Below are positions 58,959 through 64,000 of a stretch of DNA of 64,000 nucleotides, piece by piece. Where the stretch lies: assembly GCA_034509425.1 (NCBI GenBank), contig JAVTVJ010000657.1, positions 186,001 through 250,000 on the forward strand, read 5' to 3'. The position numbers and the translations under genes are program-made. The notes below the pieces were generated by a model. It was not told the DNA's origin and did not search any database. It saw only the letters and a list, made by a program, of their open reading frames with translations. This DNA is from Eopsaltria australis (lineage: Eukaryota > Chordata > Aves > Passeriformes > Petroicidae). The first letter of the stretch is position 1, and each line of letters begins with the position of its first letter.

Positions 58959-60117
58959 TGTTTGTTGGCGGAGACATCGCAGTGATCTTATTGATGACCT
59001 CCATGGGAATTTGGCACGGTCCATCTTGCCATTTTACTCCCAGGAACTGGATCTCTCGAGCAGGTCCTCTGACTTTGCTCTTCTTGATGGCAAAACCGGC
59101 TTCCAGGAGGATCATGATGATCTTCTCTCCTTTCTCAAATACCTCTGCTGCCGTCTTCCCCCACACAATGATGTCATCGATGTATTGCAGATGTTCTGGG
59201 GCCTCACCCTTTTCCAGTGCAGCCTGGATCAGTCCATGGCAGATTGTGGGGCTGTGCCTCCACCCCAGGGGCAGCCGATTCCAGGTATATTGCAGACCCT
59301 TCCAGGTGAAGGCAAACTGAGGTCTGCGCTCTGCTGACAGAGGAATGGAGAAGAATGCATTGGCAACGTCAATGGTGGCATACCATTTTGCTGCCTTGGA
59401 CTCCAGCTCGTACTGGAGCTCCAGCATGTCTGGCACGGCAGCACTCAATGGTGGAATCACTTCATTCAAGCCACGATAGTCTATAGTCAATCTCCATTCC
59501 CCGTCAGACTTGCGCACAGGCCAGATGGGGCTTTTGAAGGGTGAGTGGGCTTTACTGACCACTCTTTGGCTTTCCAGCTCGCGGATCATCTTGTGGATGG
59601 GGATCACGGCATCTTGATTTGTCCGGTACTGCCGGTGGTGCACTGTCGAGGTGGCAATTGGCACTTGTTGCTCTTTTACTCTCAGGAGTCCCACTTCATT
59701 TGGATTTTCCGATAGTCCAGGCAAGGTGTTCAGTTGCCTGATGCCCTCTGCCTCCACAGCCGCTATCCCGAAAGCCCACCTGAGTACCTTTGGGTCTTTG
59801 TAATAGCCATTCCAGAGGAAGTCTATGCCCAGAATACACGGAGCCTCTGGACCAGTCACAATGGGGTGTTTTTGCCACTCCTTCCCTGTCAGGCTCACCT
59901 CGGCTTCCAACAAGGTTAATTGCTGCAATCCTCCTTTCACGCCGACAATAGAAACAGGTTCTGCCCCCACATGTCCCGATGGTATTAAGGTACACTGCGC
60001 ACCAGTATCAACTAATGCTTCATATTTTTGTGGCTCTGAAGTGCCAGGCCATCGGATCCACACTGTCCAAAAGACACGGTTTTCCCGTGCCTCTTCTTGG
60101 CTAGAGGCAGGGCCCCT
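58957..60117 (-). pseudogene. pol: Protease-reverse transcriptase of family K provirus
   Basis: This is the longest coding remnant of the element, open from the gag TAG (60118-60120) to a frameshift near 58957. The raw frame with a Met start is 60063-58834, 409 codons. Protease is shown by LVDTGAQCTLIP (intact D-T-G) and LGIDFLW. RT follows with IHKMIRELESQRVV, SPIWPVRKSDGEWRLTIDYRGLNEV, YATIDVANAFFSIPL (first catalytic Asp), FAFTWKGLQYTWNRLPLG and the active site LQYIDDIIVWG (plus strand about 59160-59190). The catalytic residues I can check are all present. The break lies in the run of A/T near CTTTTTTTG. Confidence 0.93.
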
Positions 60118-61539
60118 CTAGCCCTGGTTATCATTTCTTTCTTGGGCATACATAGTAGAGGTCCCCTCGAGGGGATCTAAGAGATCGTCCTCCCTTCTGT
60201 AATATCTGGCATCTCGGTCACGGGAGGCTGAGGCTACCTTCACTTTAGTAGAACCCCCGCCTCGGTTAGTATTTCCCTCCTTGGGTTGCTGTACCCACGC
60301 TGCCAGGGCAGCAGTGGGTTTCTTGTCCCACTTCCTCATGTCTTCCCCGTGGTCACACAGGAAGAATCACAGCTCAGATCGTGGGGTGTACCCTCTCTCC
60401 CTGGCTGGGGGGCTCTGGGCTCTGACATTGGGGCTTGTGATTCGCACTGGTGCCGCATTCATCATCCTCATCTCCTCCTTCACTTCCCTCATCTCCTCTT
60501 TGAGGTCTTTGACCACAGCGGAGACCTGAGCCTGTATTGGGTCATTGATCATACTATCATAATTCCTGAGTTTGGTGGCTATGGAACCCACTGTCTCTCA
60601 GTTGTCATCCGCATTAATTGTTGCAGTGAAGATGGTGTATTGGGAGGGCCCTAGCTTCGTCAGGTTCCACAACATTTGCCCTGTACACTTGACCTTGTCG
60701 GGGTCATTATCATGTTGTCCATCCCTCCCAAAGAGTACCTCCAATACTGCCACCTCCCTCAGCTGTTGGATTCCCTCCTCAAGAGTCTTCCATGGTCTTC
60801 TATGATGATACTCCTGCATTCTCTCCCTGTTGACAAACCTCTCTCTTACACTTATTAAAAGCCGTTCCCAGAGAGACAGGGGCCCATTGTATCTTCCGAA
60901 TACCTGATCCACCCCCAAGTCATGGGTCAAGGGTCCCAGCTGCCTTGCCTCAACACTATCCAGCTGCACGCCCATACCCATAAGGTCCCAGACCCGAAGT
61001 AACTAGGTTGTAAAAGGCTCACGACCCCGCCGCACAATGTCTTTTCGTAGATTACGGAGACTGTCATACCCCAGGGACTCAGTAGTGATTTCAATCCTTG
61101 GCCTCCCTACTGGTTGAGAGGGCCCTGCTTCCCCATCATTACTCACTGGCTGCTCTGGTTTGACCTTAGTATTCCTCTTTTCCACAGGGACGACTGCTGC
61201 TGGCTGTGGCTGCCCTTCTGGTCTGACTGGAGTCTGAGTGGTTGTAACATCCCTGGGTTCCCCTGCTGCTCCATTAGACTCTCTCTCTTTGGGGTAGGGG
61301 AAGAGTTTCCCACCAGCTGGGCAAGTGTATTCCTTCAGCACTTGGCCCATCACTTGGATCTCCTTCACCAGGACTCCCACCCAATCCGGGTGGTTTGTTT
61401 CTGAGGTGGGCTGTGGGGCCGGGTCAGACTCTGTAGCAGCATCCCTAATGTCTGGGGCAATGTCAGGTTCTGGGATGGTGTCCCTAGTCTCTGGGGCCAT
61501 GTCAGGCTCCATGGCAGCATCCTTAGTCTCTGGGGCCAT
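60118..61539 (-). pseudogene. gag: gag of family K provirus (three internal stops)
   Basis: One minus frame runs from 61539 to TAG 60118-60120 and continues as pro-pol. Internal stops are at 61003-61005, 60598-60600 and 60367-60369. The N-terminal part has acidic 13-residue repeats (MAPETKDAAMEPD type). It is followed by LVKEIQVMGQVLKEYTCPAGG, then a capsid-like middle (DLGVDQVFGRYNGPLSLWERLLISVRERFVNRERMQEY, TINADDN). A charged helix (VVKDLKEEMREVKEEMRMMN) and a basic C-terminus with CDHGEDMRKWDK follow. No clean zinc knuckle is visible. Function would be virion assembly. Confidence 0.85.
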
Positions 61540-61620
61540 GTCAGGTTCCGTGGCAACATCCCTAGTTTCCGGGACCAGGTCGGTTTCTGTGGCAGCATCC
61601 TTAGTTTCCTTGGGGCCATG
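61430..61620 (-). repeat. 39-bp tandem repeat inside gag
   Basis: About five imperfect copies of a 39-bp unit with the plus-strand phrase CTCTGGGGCCATGTCAGG encode 13-residue repeats like MAPETKDAAMEPD in frame. The unit length is a multiple of three, so copy-number change keeps the frame. Confidence 0.85.
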
Positions 61621-61892
61621 TCAGGTTCTGGGGCCTCATCCCAATTGTCTGGGGTAGGTGTCAGGGTGGCTATTCGAGTCAGACCCCCCTTATCCCTGAA
61701 TGCTAAATAGAGCAGGCCTGTCAGCAACACCAGCCACTGTATGATACCATTAGCATTTAGGCAATATTTGAACCCTTCAAAGATTGGCGGGAAAGGCCCA
61801 AAGAGCAGGGTGAAGGGTTGTGAGACGATTTCTTTTGGTGTCGTTTCCTCGCAGTAGGTACTACTATTAAAGTAATCCCGAAAACATGTCAT
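61612..61892 (-). pseudogene. Gag N-terminal frame with membrane segment, family K
   Basis: The minus frame starts MTCFRDYF at 61892. It contains FTLLFGPFPPIF and a hydrophobic stretch GIIQWLVLLTGLLYLAF followed by basic residues, then GLTRIATLTPTPDNWDEAPEPDMAP. At about 61612 a frameshift moves the acidic repeats into the gag frame (the open frame continues to 61365 as out-of-frame repeats). In intact relatives this would plausibly be the true start of Gag, placing a transmembrane segment at its N-terminus instead of a myristoyl group. That reading is inference from this copy. Confidence 0.65.
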
Positions 61893-62209
61893 TAGTGTGT
61901 GGTAGCTCTAAATCCACATGCCTGCCTTCCAGAGGAAGTTGAAAATCCATTAATTCCTCACCTTATCGACCCAAAACACAAACTGTATAACAGCCACCGT
62001 AGCCTTAGTTATAGGGCTCATGTTTAGATACGGGGCTGCAAATGGGAGAGAGACAGCCATGACCACTTGCCATACAAACAGGGATAAGCTAGACCACATG
62101 GTGCAACCTAATGAAGTTCCTATATCTGGCACACAAAAACTGCGTTACTCAAGAACTGTTATCTGTTTTCCTCTCGAAGCCCTCGAGCCTCACGTTGGGC
62201 GTCAAAATC
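61893..62209 (-). other. Leader of family K provirus
   Basis: About 0.3 kb lies between primer site and gag. It contains a 60-codon minus frame (62132-61950) with hydrophobic segments. No known motif is recognised and it may be chance. Confidence 0.6.
62187..62204 (-). promoter_or_regulatory. Primer binding site, tRNA-Lys type
   Basis: On the minus strand TGACGCCCAACGTGAGGC lies five bases after the LTR end. The canonical tRNA-Lys(1,2) site is TGGCGCCCAACGTGGGGC, so sixteen of eighteen positions match. Confidence 0.85.
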
Positions 62210-63126
62210 TGTCTTGGTTTGAAAGACAGGTGTCTGTTAAGAAGGCACAAGCCTCCCTTGGAATGGGAAAGTGTAACCCTTCTCCCTCAGAATTATTCTA
62301 ATTTTGAAATCAAGAGGCTCTCAGGCAAAGATATCAGAATAGGAATAACAGTTCTTCACTAATATCTAAAACAAAGCTAACAAATAACAACAGCTATGGT
62401 GTTAACCAACAAACAGAACCAGAAACCCAGGGGCAGCCTGCTCAGCTTCAGGCACCTTTTCCCTTTGGTGCAGTTCCAGTCACAACCTGCAGGGGGAGCT
62501 CGGGGTGTGATGATTCTCCAGTGGCTGCAGGGGGCGCTCCGGCGTGAGCTCAGGTAGCACAACAGCAATGGCGGCTGCCCGAGGCAGAGAGGGATGGAGG
62601 AGAGCCATTGTTTCACAGTCCCTGGAGCAGCTGGTGTCGGTGCCACAGCAGGATACCCGGACACAGGGAGCTGGGACAGCAAGAGGTCCCAGTGTGCAGG
62701 GGGAGCCCAGTTACAATGTAGCGAAAAACTCGGAGCGGCGTGAAGGAGCTGGGGAGAGACAGGCTGGTGGCAACCAGCTCCCGATGGGGACAGAGACAAA
62801 AACTCATAGCAGAAAAACTGGCAGCTCCATGCTGGCTTCTCAGTGGCTGTGGGTTCAGCAGACAACAGCTCCAACCGTCCAGCTCCGAGTGTCCTGAGCA
62901 AAAGTGTGACCTCCCCCCCGCCCTTGCTTTTTCAGTCTCCAAAATCTCGCCTTGTCAGGGCCTGCTTCCATGAGAGTGATTCTGCCCCACCCTGCCAAGG
63001 AGAGAGGCCCTAGCTTTGGTACTTTGTTCTCTTAAGTAGTCAGCCATTAGCTCAGTCATTCGTCTCGTAGCAACCCATGGGAGAAAAAATTCCTGAGGGA
63101 AAAAAACCTAAATCCAAACTCCAACA
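62210..63126 (-). mobile_element. 5' LTR of family K provirus
   Basis: On the minus strand it reads TGTTGGAG to CCAAGACA, 917 bp. The primer site follows. It contains a CTCF-like core at 62528-62538 and a near copy at 62490-62500, and an AATAAAG-type signal in the 3' part. The plus-strand flank AGGTA beyond 63126 does not match the flank of the other LTR. Confidence 0.93.
62528..62538 (+). promoter_or_regulatory. CTCF-like core motif in LTR
   Basis: Exact CAGGGGGCGCT, equivalent in LTR position and orientation to 56447-56457. Confidence 0.55.
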
Positions 63127-63247
63127 AGGTATCATTTCTGCAGAAAAGTATTATGTTTATTGTGCATAATCAGAACCTAAACTGGAGCAAAACATACTAT
63201 AGCACTGCACAACACATCATCATGACTATAGACATCTTAAAAGATAG

Positions 63248-63608
63248 TGTTGGAGTTTGGATATAGTTCTTTTTTCCTCAGGAATTTTTTCTCCCATGGG
63301 TTGCTAAGAGACTAATGGCTGAGTACTTAAGAGGCTCTGACTGGAACTGCACCAAAGGGAAAAGGTGCCTGAAGCCGAGCAGGCTGCCACTGGGTTTCTG
63401 GTTCTGTTTGTTGGTTAACACCATAGCTGTTATTTGTTAGCTTTGTTTTAGATATTAGTAAAGAACTGTTATTCCTATTCCGATATCTTTGCCTGAGAGC
63501 CTCTTGACTTCAAATTTATAATAATTCTGAGGGAGAGGGGTTACACTTTCCCATTCCAAGAGAGGCTCCTGCCTTCCTTAACAGACACCTGTCTTTCAAA
63601 CCAAGACG
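63248..63608 (+). mobile_element. Short solo LTR of family K
   Basis: TGTTGGAG to CCAAGACG, 361 bp, between perfect GATAG duplications (63243-63247 and 63609-63613). Both ends align with the 917-bp LTR, but about 550 bp are missing between CTTAAGAG (about 63333) and TGACTGGAACTGC (about 63341). The missing part holds the GC-rich U3 with the CTCF-like cores. It faces the 5' LTR of the provirus across a 121-bp spacer. Confidence 0.92.
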
Positions 63609-63613
63609 GATAG

Positions 63614-64000
63614 ACAGAAAATTATTTGTGCAGAAGTAACATGGTATCAGCAGGAATCCAGAATCCAAACAGACAGTACATTTTTAAGAAAGACTGAGTT
63701 CAGAGGAAAGTAGCAAAAATTGTTGGTTTAAGAAAATTAGTTACGAAGAAAGATGTATAAAATTGTGGCTAGTAATTTGAAGGAAGTGGAAATTGGTAAA
63801 GAAAGTGTTAACATGCTGCAGCAAGAACAAAGCAACAATCTGTTTTTAATATTTGGTGTGTAAGCAAAAAATAATTTCTTCATTTATGGCAAAGTAGATT
63901 AAGGAGATATATAAGAACAAAAAGTCTTCATTGGCCATGTTCATAAACAAGCTGGACTCTATAAACATGTTCACTCTGCCAAAGAACTTAAAGTTGCCAG
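63614..64000. other. AT-rich stretch without recognisable gene
   Basis: No feature recognised up to the window end. Confidence 0.5.

Larger units (their letters stand above)
56132..63126 (-). mobile_element. Env-less provirus with gag-pro-pol, minus strand (family K)
   Basis: Two LTRs of about 0.9 kb enclose a tRNA-Lys-type primer site, a leader, gag, and pro-pol separated from gag by one TAG in the same frame (a readthrough layout as in gamma-like retroviruses). There is no env and the integrase is truncated. The RT active site is YIDD. The outer flanks do not share a target duplication (plus strand CTAAT before 56132, AGGTA after 63126). Coding is broken by three gag stops, two frameshifts and four pol stops. 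Confidence 0.93.

Noticed and set aside
57040..60654. Plus-strand frames of 60-142 codons opposite the provirus
   Set aside because: They are antisense shadows of gag-pro-pol. The minus-strand products contain the catalytic motifs.
62187..62204. CRISPR-like or tRNA gene at the tRNA-like sequence
   Set aside because: Only 18 bases match, complementary to a tRNA 3' end and directly after an LTR. That is a retroviral primer binding site and not a tRNA gene.

Overview
The window looks like gene-poor, repeat-rich bird DNA, most likely from a songbird. The evidence is five large CR1 LINE copies or fragments (avian-type non-LTR retrotransposons, several ending in the ATTCTRTG-type tail), plus many endogenous retrovirus (ERV) LTRs of kinds familiar from passerine genomes. 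The unique DNA between them is AT-rich. I found no host protein-coding gene, tRNA, rRNA or CRISPR array. Every long reading frame I can assign belongs to a broken transposable element. Family names are recognition by eye, because no database search was possible.

Layout. 1-12.5 kb is unique DNA with two solo LTRs (3.9-5.0 and 9.2-10.2 kb). 12.5-14.3 kb is a GC-rich ERV-like block ending in an LTR with a tRNA-Val-like primer site. 14.3-27 kb is unique DNA with a CR1 scrap, three LTRs or LTR candidates (19.2, about 21.0 and 22.1 kb) and an unclassified repeat (22.9-23.7 kb). 27.2-30.2 kb is a CR1 in minus orientation carrying a nested solo LTR. 32.4 kb is a solo LTR with a perfect 6-bp target duplication. 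34.0-35.2 kb is a CR1 tail with a nested LTR. 36.6-37.4 kb is the inverted partner of the 22.9 kb repeat. 37.6-40.5 kb is a second long CR1, followed by an ERV 5' LTR (40.5-41.2 kb) and another CR1 tail (41.4-42.2 kb). 43.9-56.1 kb is a betaretrovirus-like (class II) provirus that had inserted into a CR1 and was later cut by an inversion. 56.1-63.1 kb is a minus-strand env-less provirus of a second type, followed at 63.25 kb by a short LTR variant of the same family.

Main result. The 3' LTR at 48.49-48.82 kb (+) and the LTR at 54.24-54.58 kb (-) are the two LTRs of one provirus. They are about 97% identical by eye, each abuts the 6-bp duplication GCCTTT, and the flanking CR1 halves (3' half at 48.8-50.2 kb, 5' half at 54.6-56.1 kb) meet exactly at that site. 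The simplest history is CR1 insertion, then provirus insertion into the CR1, then a roughly 10-kb inversion with one breakpoint inside gag (now near 43.9 and 53.93 kb).

Second result. The LTR family of the 56-63 kb provirus carries exact matches to the core of the vertebrate CTCF motif. There are three tandem copies in the 9.2 kb solo LTR and one in each LTR of the provirus. I saw no new defence, toxin or metabolic system.
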